Origin: Ipomoea triloba
Lineage: Eukaryota > Streptophyta > Magnoliopsida > Solanales > Convolvulaceae
DNA: 64,000 nt
Reading direction: 5' to 3'
NCBI RefSeq assembly: GCF_003576645.1
Contig: NC_044924.1
Coordinates: 20,282,876-20,346,875 of the forward strand
In this document: one piece after another, positions 44,086 to 56,964 of the stretch
Numbering within the stretch: position 1 is the stretch's first letter
How the letters are laid out: every line of letters begins with the position of its first letter
The notes under the pieces: generated by a model
Told to the model about the DNA's origin: nothing
Database searches by the model: none
Seen by the model: only the letters and a program-made list of their open reading frames with translations
Program-made: the position numbers and the translations under genes

Positions 44086-44368
44086 TTCGGTCTCGATGGG
44101 TAGAAGCCACGGCTGCTGCTTTGGCTGGACGCCAATAACGCCAACGAGTTCGCCGGCGGCGGCGGCTTAGCTCACGAGCTCCTACAAATGGCGGCGCCGC
44201 TGGCTAATATGCTGGGTTTGTCTTCGCAGAACCACTGGTTTCACGGCAGCGGCAGCGCATCTTCGTCGTCGCTACCGCCGATGATGAAGGAGGGGACGAC
44301 GGGAAGATAAGCTCCATGTTCTACGAAGCGGCGGTGGCGGGAACCGTGCCACCCTCCTATAATTAGCG
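44086..44368 (+). pseudogene. IDD C-terminal tail beyond the stop
   Basis: The frame continues after TAG 44083 as FGLDG, a second TAG, then KPRLLLWLDANNANEFAGGG and NMLGLSSQNHWFHGSGSASS. This looks like the Gln/Asn/Ser-rich tail of IDD proteins. Both stops fit CAG-to-TAG changes. It shows the captured IDD sequence ran further than the present ORF. Confidence 0.65.
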
Positions 44369-44576
44369 AACAGGTGAAGTCCAATGGCGGGAAGCTTGTG
44401 AAATTACTACTCTGTCCTCAGATCTCACAGTCAACAAATGGGCATACTAACGGAGGACCAAATTGGGTCAAAAATCGAAAGTTAAGGATGTTATTGGTTA
44501 AAATCATAAGTCGAGGACCAATTTGTGAATTATGCTATAGTCGAGGGACCATTTTGGGTATTTACTCCAAAATGTA

Positions 44577-47500
44577 TTAAATATTAAATAAGCTACTAAA
44601 TACAGAGTATTATTTACCATTATTTTACATACTATATTCACAAAATGTACAAAATATTAAATAAGATACATTATATATTTAATTTCACCATATATACACA
44701 CGCATACACGTATAACATTAAACAGTATATGCATCAAATACTTTATATATAAAAGAAAAAAGAAAAATGGAAAGCCTAGTCTGCGTATTGCATCTTCCAG
44801 AACTCCCTGCCTCCATCTCTCTACTCCTATACCTCTATCTCTCTAGCTCGATACCTCCATTTCTCAAACACAGCAATTATATCCCTCAAAATCACTGTAA
44901 TCTACACCCCGGCCATGGACAATAACGGGTTGATGTATCGCATATCTTGGAAGATCAAATATCGGGTTCTCTTGGAAGATCAAATACAGAAGAAACAGGT
45001 ATGCCTTTACCCATATTTCTTCGTAATTTGTACTTCGTAGATCTAGGGTTTTTTAAAAATTATTTTGACATGCATGTGTTTTCTTTGTTTATTTTCTTAT
45101 TCGTTCCTTATCTTGCTGAGAATTCCTAACACAGACGACTGGCAGATGTAGTCTCAATCTTGGATTTACAGACAAAAATGGAGTTTCTACCTAATTTAGG
45201 AGGTAAATATTCAATTGTTTTGAATTTCAGTTGCCTTAAAGTCCCAAATTTATCTTCGTAGCATCTTCATAGTAAGCAGTGGTTAGGTCTTCCTTAATTG
45301 CATTATGTTTTAGGAAATACACCAAAATTGGTTACATCTAGGCTATTTTTAAGAAATACTGTTAATGCGTAGGTTGATTTGTACATGATATAACATAGAG
45401 GTACTTATTTTCTTTCTCTAGAGTACTACAAATTGGTTACTTAAAAACGTATCTTGCTCCAATAGTTTATATCAATAGGCCAGTCTCATCTTGGAACACT
45501 AAAAGTTCTTCAGGTTAATAAATGTTGTTGTGATCCCAGCAAATATTGATTCTATAGATGAACTGGAGATAATTTATTTATCATGTACATAGGTTATATT
45601 TCTTATGTATAAGTTTTTTTCCATGGGGATACTAACAGTTTTTTTCAAACTTTAATACTGTTGTATAATCTGTGGTAGGATTACTTAGATGGCTTTTCTG
45701 AAATTCTCATATATATGTTTATATTTAAGTAAGCTTACTTCACACTGTTCCTCTTCCATGTTTGGTTAAAATTTTGTTAATACTTACTCATAGGCTGTAT
45801 AGCATTGCCTTACACTTTCAATTTCTTATATTTTCTTTTTGCAAATGCTATAGTAAACTAAATTGCATCATCATTGCATTTGCTCATTGCCAAGTTTGTC
45901 TACATTGGACTTTCACTCCCTTAGTAAAAATTATCTTGCTTCCAAAGCTTAATATAGGTGATTGGTTTGTTTGGTATCCTCGGAGCATTAAATCTATAAT
46001 GCTACGTTAAAATCCAAATTTTAAACTAAAATCTGTACATTTCAGATTATCACTTACATCGTAGCTCACAACTTTGTTGGCATATGGTGATTAACATAAT
46101 GGTGAGAAGTACATATTGTAATTGTTACACTTTACACTATCATTTTGATTAACACTTTTTCCATACAGTTCAAACATGTAGGATTACGGTGGGAAATCTA
46201 CAATCACTTACAATGATTTTATTTTCTACACAGGTGTTGGATTTGATATATGTAATTGCTACAACATACTATTTTCAACTCAGTATCCATCCTGAGAACA
46301 TCACGATAGGTAAGTGATTTACCACAATGCTTTTGTTTGAACATTTATAGTTATTTTAGGTTACATATTGATTACTGATTAACATATGTCTATCATGCTG
46401 CATTCTCATTTGAATTGTAACATAGTTCCATATAATGTGCACTATGTACCCTTGAATTTGGGTCTTCAATGTTGCATTCTGCTTTTCTTCTTCATTAATG
46501 CAGCACCTTTTAAACTTGTCGCAGATCCAATGCTGCTTTATGTGTGAGGTTGTCTTTCATAGATGATTCATTCCTGCAAATAAAACTCCCAAACACTGGA
46601 AAAACATTTTTGAAAATTAATTTTTATACTATTTCTTCCTAAAATGTATCATATTAGTTTCCAAAAGCTTACAAAAACCTAAACATCTCAATACTATCAC
46701 ATACACATTGCAATGTTTAATGAAAACTGTCCAGCAATTAACCAATTTCAGTACTGCCACTTTAAGTCAGAACATTATCTCATTTCCTGATCCCTAAGTC
46801 CCAATAAACCAACTCCTAAGACAGTTGGAACACTTATTCAATCCTACTAACACAGCAAGTTTTTTGTTACAACCCGTTAGACCTGCAGGAGCCATAGTAC
46901 CAATCATTGGAACTCTCAATACCAGAAATCGTTACAGCTCTTCTTCTTGCACTGGAACTCTCATATAGATACCGGCTCTTCTTGCACTGGAACCATTTGC
47001 AGACAGGTACATGGTCTTCTTCATATAGATAGTACCATTTTTCATTTAAAAATTCATTAGGCTTGCTTTAATTAAAGAAGTATAAAAGAGAGTATACACA
47101 AATAAGATAAAAGTAAGTTAAACATTAGAATTATATCATAACACTCAACAATGCACAAACACATGAACAACAATTCAATATGCATACATAGAAGTACTGA
47201 AGAATTGCATTTTGTAGAGAAGGTATCAGGTCACAGGCAGTTTGCTTGATCTTTGTGGATACAGAGCTCAAGAAGCAAAAAAAAAAAAAACAATTCTACA
47301 AACAGTGAGTTTATGCCAAAAGTCATGTGATTAGGCCCAAAACAGATTTTTAGCTCACAGAGCTACAGTCTGTAAAGTCTGCCATCAGGTAGTTCTGTTT
47401 TCCCAAATAAATAACAAATGTTTCAAAGTGTTTCATCCCAAAAAGTGCATGAACAATGTTCGTGGTCAAACAACACTGTTTTTATCCTTGTGATCACAGC

Positions 47501-48698
47501 AGAACACCAAAACCTTGCTTCATAAAATCACATCCTATCTGCCTCATCATTTAGAAAACCATGAAATTTAAGAGCATTATCTTAAATTAATATGAGCATG
47601 TACCACAGTGCCCTACACACAAAAAAATAACATTATTTTTTATTTCAATATATATAAAAACTTAAAATTAGCTGTTTACACATTATAATGTAGAAGGAAA
47701 TGTACCTCTTCATCATTTAAGACAATTTCTTTGCTCTTGATTTCAAAAGAACCTTTCCTTGCTCTTGATTTCAGAAGAACTTTTCCTTTCCATCACTACG
47801 TTTTGCCGGACGACCACTACCTTGACAGCGCTTCTTTTCTTGAAGGTTGATAAACCGCGAGCACGAACGTACCCATTCGGGAAGAGAACTGTGAATTTTG
47901 AAGAAATTTCTGGGTTATCGTTTGCTGTATACGATAATTATACCTGCATTATATAGGCTTTAATTGTGCTGCGTACATTGTAAGAGTTCTGAACCTATAT
48001 TAATTCCCATATAGTATTAATTGCTGTCGTCGATTCGATCGATTCGTTTTTTTAAACAAACTTTTTGCGGCTATTCATCTAGGACTGCAATTAATACTCT
48101 TTCCTTTCCCATGTAATGAATAAATCTATGTAATGAATGCAAAATATCAATTCTCAAACATTGGATACCAAAAGCCGTGGCTGCTACTTCTCTATCACAA
48201 TATGTCACCGATTCCACTAAATTTTCCCTTTCTAAACGCCGCCGTTTTGTATGGGCGGGAATTTTGGCCAAAGTGCATTAACTGCTCTTCTTATGGCTTT
48301 TTTATAATAGAGATGTTTTAATTTTTTACATAGATTCTTTAAGAGCATTTAAGCAAAATGAATGTTCAGATAACATACATTGATTTGTGAATTAGAATAT
48401 GTATATTCATATCAATTTTTCATATTAACATTTTTTTTTGTTTGAGCAAACTATTTTATAACAATTTTTTTAAATATCTTTTAATAATCTTTTTTTTTTC
48501 TTTCTTTTTGGTGATGTTTTGTTGCAAATGAAAAACTAAAATGCAATTGTTGTAGAATCACTGTTATTTTTTTATTATTTAAATAAAAATGACATATGAA
48601 TTGAAAGTGCTTATAGATTAAAGACTCACCCCACCTTATCGACATGAAAACAACAAAGTACTTAACATTCGTAATATTTATTTCAATCAGTAGTAATA
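44577..48698. other. AT-rich region without a clear gene
   Basis: About 4 kb with no long ORF. Several exon-like pieces flanked by GT/AG signals lie in the first 2 kb (see 44915-45194). Near 46900-47050 TCTTCTTGCACTGGAAC is locally repeated. The short frame at 47759-47956 has no recognisable domain. Confidence 0.5.
44915..45194 (+). other. Candidate spliced small gene or non-coding RNA
   Basis: ATG at 44915 opens MDNNGLMYRISWKIKYRVLL and reaches a GT donor at 44999 (AAACAG/GTATGC). An acceptor AACACAG at 45134 joins in phase to a second piece (TTGRCSLNLGFTDKNGVST) ending in TAA at 45194. That makes a 47-residue peptide. Further exon-like pieces follow at 46235-46312 (donor GTAAGT) and from 46505. 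The upstream 44770-44890 is CT-rich, as in plant leaders. No homology is recognised, so this could equally be a long non-coding RNA or chance. Confidence 0.25.
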
Positions 48699-48751
48699 TT
48701 TACTTCGTAGTAATTTTTTTTTTTTTTTTGAAAAACACACAAAAACTTTCA

Positions 48752-51700
48752 TTAATTCAAAGTCATACAAAGAGTTGATGAAATATAACGAGGAATACTA
48801 TCAAAATACTCAGTCAGGTCAAAACCCTGATTACATAAAGCTCTCTGCGCCAAAACATGGGCCGTCTCATTTGCGCTGCGCTTCACAAAGTGGAGGCTAA
48901 CATCCCCTAGACTCTCAAGTAGAAGACGAATATCATCAATTATGCCACCGAATGGAGTGATATTGAAGCCTCCTTTCACCGCATGAGTTACAAGTTGAGC
49001 ATCCGTTTCGATCACCACACGATCCCAACCTTTCCTCTTAATCCAACTCAAAGCCTCCCTCGCTCCCATAGCTTCTGCTTCACGTACTGAGTATAAACCA
49101 TAAACCTTTTGCATACCTATACCCACCACCACCCCTTCCACAGTACGAACCACCCAACCAAATCCCATCAACCCTCGGCAAGCATCTAACGCAACATCAA
49201 TATTTATTTTCAAATAAAGAGGCGGCGGTGGCTTCCAGATAGCATCATGCACAATCAAAGACGGAGAAGAGACAGTGCCACCACCCCTTGCCATTCTCCA
49301 ATTTGCCAGAAACAAATTTGCACGTAAAACCAAAGTATGTGGGTCCACTGCATGCATATTCCAAATTAGATCATTTCTCCCTTCCCAAATTGCCCAGCAG
49401 ACAACAACAACACGTTCCACCACCTTTCTTGGCAATTCTGACCACATTTCCTCAAACCACTCATCCATAGACTCAACCATTCCCAGCCTCCACCTCATAT
49501 CAATCTCACGCCAGCAGTTCTTCGAAAAAGAGCAATTAGCAAACACATGAACTGCTGACTCGGGTTCCATTCCACAAAAAAGCACATTGGATCACATGCG
49601 ACCTGTTTAATAGACAAAGCATCCTTAGTAGGCAAGCGATGTGTACACATAGCCCAAAAAAAATACTTTATCTTCGGAGGAATATCGAGACCCCAAACAC
49701 CCGCCCAAGCTCTCACCCTGCCCCTTACCCTTCTACTAGTGGCAAAACGATACCTGCTTTTGACTGTATAAAACCCATGTGTCTCCCACACCCAATAGTG
49801 CTTATCCCCACAAGGCGTTTTCGGAATCGGCACGTTAAAAATTCTTTGAGCATCCCTCAGATTAAACATGTCCCTCACGAGGTCATAATCCCACTGGTTA
49901 GTCCCTATACAAAATAAAGAAGCAACGCAAGGATGATTTAAATATTCAGGCTCAGGGGTTGATATGTAAGGGTCGTTTGCATCATTTAACCATGGATCTC
50001 CCCACACTCGAACCCCCTCCCCATTCCCAATTCTCCACCTAACGCCATTACAAAGCAAACTCTACGACTCCCTAATACTAGTCCATACATATGAAGGATT
50101 TGAACCCCCCGATGCTTCTAAAAACGAGCACTTTAGGAAATAACGGGCTTTAAAAATTCTAGTAACCAAAGCATTTGGTTCATTGATAAACTTCCAACCC
50201 TGTTTCCCTAACATAGCTACATTCATCTCTCGCACGGACCTAAATCCCATACCCCCATATTTCTTCGGCTTGCACAAATCATTCCAGTTACCCCAACGAA
50301 TGCCCCTTCCACCCCTCCTCTCACACCCCCACCAAAAAGAATTCATAAGTCTCTCAATCTCACCACACAACCTCTTTGGTAAACAAAAAACATTCATTGC
50401 ATAATTCGGTATACTCTGGAGAACAGTTTTCAAGAGAACTTCCCTCCCAGCCCTTGATAAGAATCGGTTCCCCCAATGCAAGATCCTAGCCCGAACCCTA
50501 TCCCGAACAAAACCTAACACAGCCCTCTTATTCCGTCCCACAAACCTCGGTAGCCCCAAGTATTTGCCCCTACCCTGCTGTTCATGAATGCCCAACACTT
50601 CACAAACAGCCTCCTTATCCTCCCGAGCAACAGTTTTCCCAAAAACAATAGAAGTCTTTCCCAAATTTACCTGTTGCCCACTCGCTTCCCCGTATTCCTT
50701 TAAGACTTCGTTAACCACCCCAGCTTCTAAATTATTTGCTCGAAAGAAGAAAAGACAATCGTCAGCAAAAGAAAGATGTGAGACAGTCGGAGCCATACGA
50801 GCTACCCGCACTCCATGCAAAGCCCCCACCTCCTCCTGCACCCTCAACATAGAACTCAAACACTTCGCTACCACAATAAACAAACATGGTGATAAAGGAT
50901 CACCTTGTCTCAATCCCCTAGATGGAACAATAGGACCCCATTCTTTTCCTTCCACCAAAACCCAATACCGAACTGACGACACACAGGTCCGCATGAGTCC
51001 CACCCATTTCCCATCAAAACCCATTTTCACAAGTACTTTTTCCAAAAACTCCCACTCAACCCGATCATATGCTTTACTCATATCTACTTTTAAAGCCCCA
51101 TAACCACCCCCACTCCCCTAATTACGATTCAAAGAATGGGCAGATTCATAAGCAATTAAGACATTATCAATAATAGACCGACCGAGAATAAAAGCACTTT
51201 GCGAGGGAGAGATAATAGAATCTAAGACAGCACGAAACCTATTTGCAAGGACTTTGGCAAGAATACGATATAACACATTGCACAAGGATATTGGGCGGAA
51301 ATCAGACATTAACGCAGGATTTTTCAATTTTGGGATTAGCACAATATGGGTATCACTCAAAGAAATAGGCAAATGACCAGAAACAAGGAAAGATTGACAA
51401 AAAGAAACTACCTCCGTTCCCAATATGTCCCAATGCAACTAAAAGAAAGCCAGAGACAGGCCATCAGGACCCGGAGACTTGTCTGGATGCATCGCGAAAA
51501 GAGCTCCCCTCACCTCCTCACTCGTCACCTCCCTTAATAAACCCGCATTTTGAACTTCCGAAACCCTTATTTCCACACATCTCAACACCCCCCTCCCATC
51601 CCCAGCATTTGCCGTAAACAAGTGAGCAAAGTAATCCACAAAGACTTTTCCCATCCCATACTCATCCGTAATCCACCGTCCTACCCCATCTCGCACTCCC

Positions 51701-52809
51701 CGAATTGTATTCTTTCTACGCCTCATGTTCATAGAATTATGGAAAAAACGGGAATTACTATCGCCACTTGTATACCATAACTCTTTCGCACGCTGGCGCC
51801 AGCGATCACTCTGATTTTTTGCAAGAGATAAATACTCACGCTGGACCCTCCCAAACTCAGTAATCTCTCTATCCCCCCTTGCCGTACGAAGCTCTGCCAT
51901 TCTATCTCTAAGCTTTTGCAGCTGTCGCTCATCCCCTCTCACGTGCCTACAACCCCATTTCCACACCTGCTTACCACAATCTGCCAGCCTCTCCCCTAAA
52001 TCACCCCCCACTGCCCCTATCCAAGCCTCCTCAACAGCCGCCCTACACATAGGATTCATACCCCATGCATTCTCAAATCTAGGACGCCTCTTATACCCCC
52101 TTCTCCCTATCAAGTTCAATTCCAAAAATAAAGGAAGATGATCACTATGACTACCCTCCAAAGACCAAGCTTTCGCATTTGGAAAAAAATCCCTCCACCC
52201 GCCTGACACCAGAAATCTATCTAGTTTCTCCTGAACCCAATTTGGAGTCCCCCTACCCCTCTCCCAGGTGAATTGACAGCCCTCAAACCGAAAATCCTCC
52301 AGTCCACTTTCCCGAACTGCCTCCTGAAAACCCCGCAGCAACCACCTAGGATGAGGAACTCTCCCAAACTTCTCCCAATCCCATAACAAATCGTTAAAAT
52401 CTCCCATGAGAATCCAAGGAAGAGAATTAACAGTAGAAAGGTACCTTAACAAATCTCATGATTCCCTCCTCCTATGACGTTCCGGACAGCCGTAGAAACT
52501 TGTGAAACGCCACTTAGGAGCCGAACCAACCCCAACCCTTGTGTCGATATAATGATTCGAATACCCCAGAACCTCCTCATCAATCCCTCCGTTCCAAAGC
52601 AACGCTAATCCCCCACTTCTCCCAGTTGCTTCAACTACAAAACAACTTGAATATCCCAACGTAACTCGAACAGTCTCCATTCGCCTATTGCCACATAATG
52701 TTTCTGATAAAAAAGCAATGTCGGGTTTTTTTTGACGCACCAAACCCAACAAAACATGAACTGTCAGAGATGTACCCAACCCCCGACAGTTCCAACTTAG
52801 GCAACTCAT
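48752..52809 (-). pseudogene. LINE ORF2 (endonuclease, reverse transcriptase, RNase H)
   Basis: It starts MSCLSWNCRGLG, 54 bases after ORF1. The AP-type endonuclease shows LSETL, LMGDFNDLLW and SHSDHLPLFL. RT shows SDFRPISLCNVLYRILAK, VDMSKAYDRVEW, LRQGDPLSPCLF and the active site LSFADDCLFF. A zinc-binding domain (PPKIKYFFWAMCTHRLPTKD) is followed by a frameshift between 49600 and 49495. RNase H comes last (INIDVALDACRGLMGFGWVV, REAEAMGAREAL, IETDAQLVTHAV). Stops: TGA 52456, TAG 51439, TAG 51118, TAG 50062. Not functional. Confidence 0.9.
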
Positions 52810-52862
52810 TGGGCCCGGTGGGCCTGGGGACCAGGACCCACCTCATCAAACACGTTTAAGTT

Positions 52863-53990
52863 CTAACTTTCAATTGACATCGGACTACTCCAATCACTAC
52901 TCTCCCCATTTACAGCATCATTATTGCCCACCCTTCGCCGTTTTTGTTCCACAATAACTATGCCATCACTGTCGTTACTGGCAGTCTTTATTTCAGAATT
53001 ATGAGCCGTTACATCCTTAATACCAGAATAAAAAGGCACGTCAGGATTATGAATGCTCATTAATTGCCCATCATTACTTCGTAATTGGTCCTCATTCCAC
53101 TCCGTATCTGTCGCTGAAACCGACGCCCCACCCTGCTTCACCTCATCCAACACCAACCACCGGTTAGCCGGAACGACCGGCGACTTCCGACCTCCCGCCC
53201 TCAACCACGGACCAAACACTACTTCCTTCCCTTCCATCGCCGGATCACAAGCCAGATGGCAGAATTTTTCCCCATGACCTATAATCCCACAAAAGAAACA
53301 GAACGAAGGTAAACGCTCGTATCTCAAATCTACCCAAAACTAGTCTCCCCCAGCTTTCCTCATCTTCATCTTTGTTTTCAGAGGTTTTGATACAAGCAAC
53401 TGCGTCCGAATACGCATAAAAGATGTCCGCTCCCCTTTAAAGTTCCTCTCATCAGCGAACTCAAAAGTGCCCACATGGTTCCCAATCACATTAGCAGTTT
53501 TCTCAAACATGAAGCCCGACGGCAAATTATAGACCTGAATCCAGAATGAACAAAGTTCCAAATCGATTGTTTGAGGGTCGACATCCTTCTCCAGACGACG
53601 TAGTAAAACCAGATTCTGATCATATGTCCAAGGGCCTTCATTCACAACTCTCGAAATATCCCTCTCATGATAAAAAGTGAATAGGATCCTTCTCCCACCT
53701 AACTCACGAAAGTGAACGCCTTTTACCGGACGCCAAGCAGTGGCCATCACATCCCGAAAAATCACGAACTTTAACGGTCTATCAGAAACCACTCGACCCA
53801 CTGCTGCAAACCGATAGTCCACGACCTGCTTAGGAATAAGTTCTTCAACCTCCTCCACCACAACCCCTTCATCGTCATCATCAATGGATAACGCTTCACA
53901 AGAGGCAGCCAGGGCTGTTGGATGCTCAGTCGAATGTGCCATGAACGCAAAAAGACAACGCAAAAAAGAACAAGGATACAAGAAAGCCAA
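52863..53990 (-). pseudogene. LINE ORF1 (gag-like RNA-binding protein)
   Basis: The first part (53990-53340) is a DUF4283 domain (RRILFTFYHERDISRVVNEG, DLELCSFWIQVYNLPSGF). An in-frame TAG at 53340-53342 follows KAGGD. The frame continues FWVDLRYERLPSFCFFCGII with a CCHC zinc knuckle (CFFCGIIGHGEKFC) and an acidic tail ending SSPMSIES. The stop is consistent with TGG-to-TAG decay. ORF1 proteins coat the element's RNA. Confidence 0.85.
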
Positions 53991-54069
53991 AACCCTAAAA
54001 CTGGGAGGAAACTCTCGACGCAGAGAGAGAAAAAGTTTTTTGGGTCCAATTTTTTTTACTTCGTAGTAA

Positions 54070-54880
54070 ATTTAACCAAAATAATTTTTAAGTTTTAGCT
54101 ACAATCTAATGGCCAAAAAAAATATTTGTCATCTCAACTATTAATTAATTATTTAATACAAAATGATATAAATAAAAAATAACTAAGGTGTCCATCAATA
54201 ATTTAGAAATTTAAAATACATTATTAATATTAACATAATTTGCTAGTGGTGGACTAAAACTACTTCTTTACACATAATTAAACGAAAAATTTTATGTATA
54301 ATAATAATTTATGAAGTGAGTATAATTAATGGACTAAAATCGTCATTTTCTATAAAAAACACAAAAACAAATAGTTTCTTCAGTGGCTAACCAATGAACT
54401 TGTGTAATAAAGACAAGCATAAATGGGAGTTAAAAGAAAAAGATTTGCAGTAAAATGGAATCTGAAATGAAAGAATTCATTTAATTCAGAGTGTAGAAAA
54501 TGGAAAAGCCCTAAAAGAGTAAAAGGATAATTTCATGTGTAACCCTAATTTTTCTGCTCCACTACTAGCCACTTCTGGTCATTGCGGTCGCCAGAGTCCG
54601 TCGGCAAGCTTCCTGACCGAAACTGCAACCCGATGTTTCCGTTGACAGTTCCGCCGATGCTCCGCCTCTTCCCCAACAACACTAGCATTGTCACCCTCCA
54701 CACCCTCGTTGAACTTCCACTGTAGAAGCAGGGTCTTGGGGTGACTCTTCCTCCCCTAAGACCCCCCTGCCGACGTCCTTCCGCACCCATACGTAATTCG
54801 CCATCGGTGTTCTTGATTCTCCGGCAAGGATGTTTTCACGGGACACAAGGCTTATGAGGAGGCTTCTGAGGAGGATCATG
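54070..54880. other. Intergenic DNA between LINE and Sirevirus
   Basis: AT-rich to 54540, then GC-rich (54545-54870) with short open frames on the minus strand lacking recognisable domains. The GC-rich part could be an exon cut by the Sirevirus; I cannot identify it. Confidence 0.45.
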
Positions 54881-56682
54881 TGTTGGTCCCAAGGGGATGG
54901 GGTACAAGTCTAGAGGGGGGGGGGGTGAATAGACTTGTATAAGATTTTGCAAATCTTTTCGACCTCTCGTGTGTATTGAACTTAGGATGTTTAGGTTTGA
55001 TACCTCACGAGGTGAATACAAAGTTTTATGCGCAGCGGAAATGTTATCCCCTTTTAGTTAGCACGAGTTTGAGTTAGTTCGAGAAGTGCGTTTATATGTA
55101 GTGCAATCGAGAGGTTAGCGAGAGATAAAAGCAGTAAGTAAATGCAAGAGAGATTTTTAAGTGGTTCGGCCAACCCGCCTACGTCCACTCTTCTTCCAGA
55201 AACTCCCTGGAAGGATTGCACTAAAACTTCCCTTTTTAGTACAATGTCGAGCGCTTGAGCTTTGATCACGAAGCCCGCCTCAAGCCTCAGGTTTTTCGCC
55301 CCGCTTCTTGTTACTCCACCTCTCGAGCACTTGACCTTTGATCACCAAGCCCGCGTCAAGCCTCAGGATCTTCACAAGACAGCTCCCAGGTTACTCCGCC
55401 TCTCCAAGGTCTTTCTCCCCGCTTCCAGCTACTCCACCTCTCGAGCACTTGACCTTTGATCACCAAGCCCGCGTCAAGCCTCAGGTTTCTTTCACTCGGA
55501 CAGCAGCCAGGTTACTCCACCTCTCTTGCTTAATCCAAAGCAAGGTGTTTTTGGTTGTCACAGTTGAATGTAACAGACTCCAATCTGACCACAAGCTATC
55601 GTTGAATCAACTTCGATGTAGAGCAGCTTCGGTCACCTTCTAGATGTATAACAGTTTAAGCTTTGTAACTCTCTTAAACACTTAGATGTGTTTTCTCGCT
55701 GTTTTGAATATCAGGATGATATTCCAAGTTAAGCACTAGCACTTGAACGTTTTAGACAGACACCTCTTAAGAATTTCGAACTTGTTTACCCTTGAGAACC
55801 CTCACTTTATTTTGTGTCTTCACGTCCTTATATATGAGAGTAGAGGAATAATTCCGTTGGAGGGAAAACTATTCCGTTTGAAATTTGTCTCCCATGCTGA
55901 TCATGGGTCTTGCATATTTTCAGCATATTTCATGGAGTGGTGATCTTGTAACTTGAACCTCTTTGTCTTGTAGTGAATATTCCATAGTTCACTTTCTTGA
56001 GTCCATGCTCCACTTGCGTCTTTTGGTAAAAGTTACTCTTTTTATATTCCCATTGTTCCTTGTTTGTAGGGAATCAGACCACTTCAGCATTGGTGCACCT
56101 TTTGACCGTTTGTGGTGGAAATCTGACGTGTCGTCCATTTCCGCCCATTTTGAAATATTCACGTTTGGCACCTCTTCATTATTCTATCTCCATGATATTC
56201 TTCTTTTCCAAACTTTAAGTATGCTTCCTGACCGTCATTCAGCTTTGTTGGAGATTTGTTAGTGTATCGAGACCAAGGTTGATATCTTGATTGCTTGATA
56301 TCTCGTACTCAAATATCGAGAGGTCTATCTCTCGAACTCTGTTTATGTCTCGAACTAGATAGCTGTATCGAGAGGTCCTACCTCTCGAACTCTGCTTATG
56401 TCTCGAGACTTAGTTGATGTCTCGCAGACCCTTATTCCTCCAGTGTTGTCCCATGCTTTCTTCTGATCTGTCTATATGATTACAACACACGAGACTTCTA
56501 AGATGTTCAAACAAATTTACCTCAAGCTTAAATATTTTCCGAGTTGAGCTCAAAGTTACCCGGTTGTATTTTCGCTCTTGGTTTACTTGTCGAACTTACA
56601 TCGTTTTGCCTATGTATCGAGACTTGGGGATTTCTACTTATCAGTTGGTATCATCAAAACCTATTACATGATGTTCCTAACA
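54881..56682 (-). repeat. Sirevirus 3' LTR
   Basis: 1802 bp, minus strand TGTTAGGAACATCATG to GGGACCAACA. Repeats of CTCGAGCACTTGACCTTTGA and GCGTCAAGCCTCAGG occur near 55260-55500. A G-run near 54916-54926 interrupts TCTAGAGG/GTGAATAGACTTG. Confidence 0.9.
55827..55834 (-). promoter_or_regulatory. Putative LTR TATA box
   Basis: Minus strand TATATAAG in the middle of the LTR, a sensible position for the U3/R boundary. Confidence 0.45.
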
Positions 56683-56696
56683 ATTTCCCCCTTTTT
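56683..56696 (-). other. Polypurine tract
   Basis: Minus strand AAAAAGGGGGAAAT directly before the LTR start. Confidence 0.85.
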
Positions 56697-56964
56697 GATG
56701 ATGCCAACACTTATACTTACTCTATATGGCTGATTTGATAGAAAGAATTAACACAGATTTTATTTTTCAGCGCATATGGTAAGTTTGACAAATACTCTAC
56801 TAAAAATAGTACTCACGCAACACCCCCAGCAAAAGATATATATATGATTATAAAAAGGGAATGTTTACAAAGCAGAGTTTAGTAGACAAGATTGAAAGAA
56901 ATAAGACCAAGAACAACATAAACATCAATACATTGAAATAAGACGGAGTTTGGACCACGAGAGC

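Larger units (their letters stand above)
42920..44567 (+). mobile_element. Pack-MULE carrying IDD and U-box/ARM gene fragments
   Basis: Inverted arms of about 170 bp (42920-43090 and 44398-44567; GAGTAAATATCCAAAATGGT and its inverse) are flanked by a perfect 9-bp target duplication CAAAATGTA (42911-42919, 44568-44576). All the DNA between the arms resembles host genes: IDD zinc-finger sequence split by a U-box/ARM sequence. No transposase, so it would be mobilised in trans. This meets the definition of a Pack-MULE. Confidence 0.92.
48714..54054 (-). mobile_element. L1-type LINE, full length, decayed
   Basis: A 5.3-kb non-LTR element with ORF1 (DUF4283 plus CCHC) and ORF2 (endonuclease, RT, zinc-binding domain, RNase H). 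It ends in a poly-A tail, seen as poly-T at 48714-48731. A 15-bp target duplication TTTACTTCGTAGTAA lies at 48699-48713 and 54055-54069. Length and 5' end suggest a complete insertion. ORF1 has one stop; ORF2 has four stops and a frameshift. Confidence 0.92.

Noticed and set aside
47759..47956. Short ORF in the region right of the Pack-MULE
   Set aside because: No recognisable domain, no splice context and no repeat relation.
54545..54879. GC-rich minus-strand open frames left of the Sirevirus LTR
   Set aside because: No domain or homologue recognised and cut by the LTR; noted only as a possible exon remnant.
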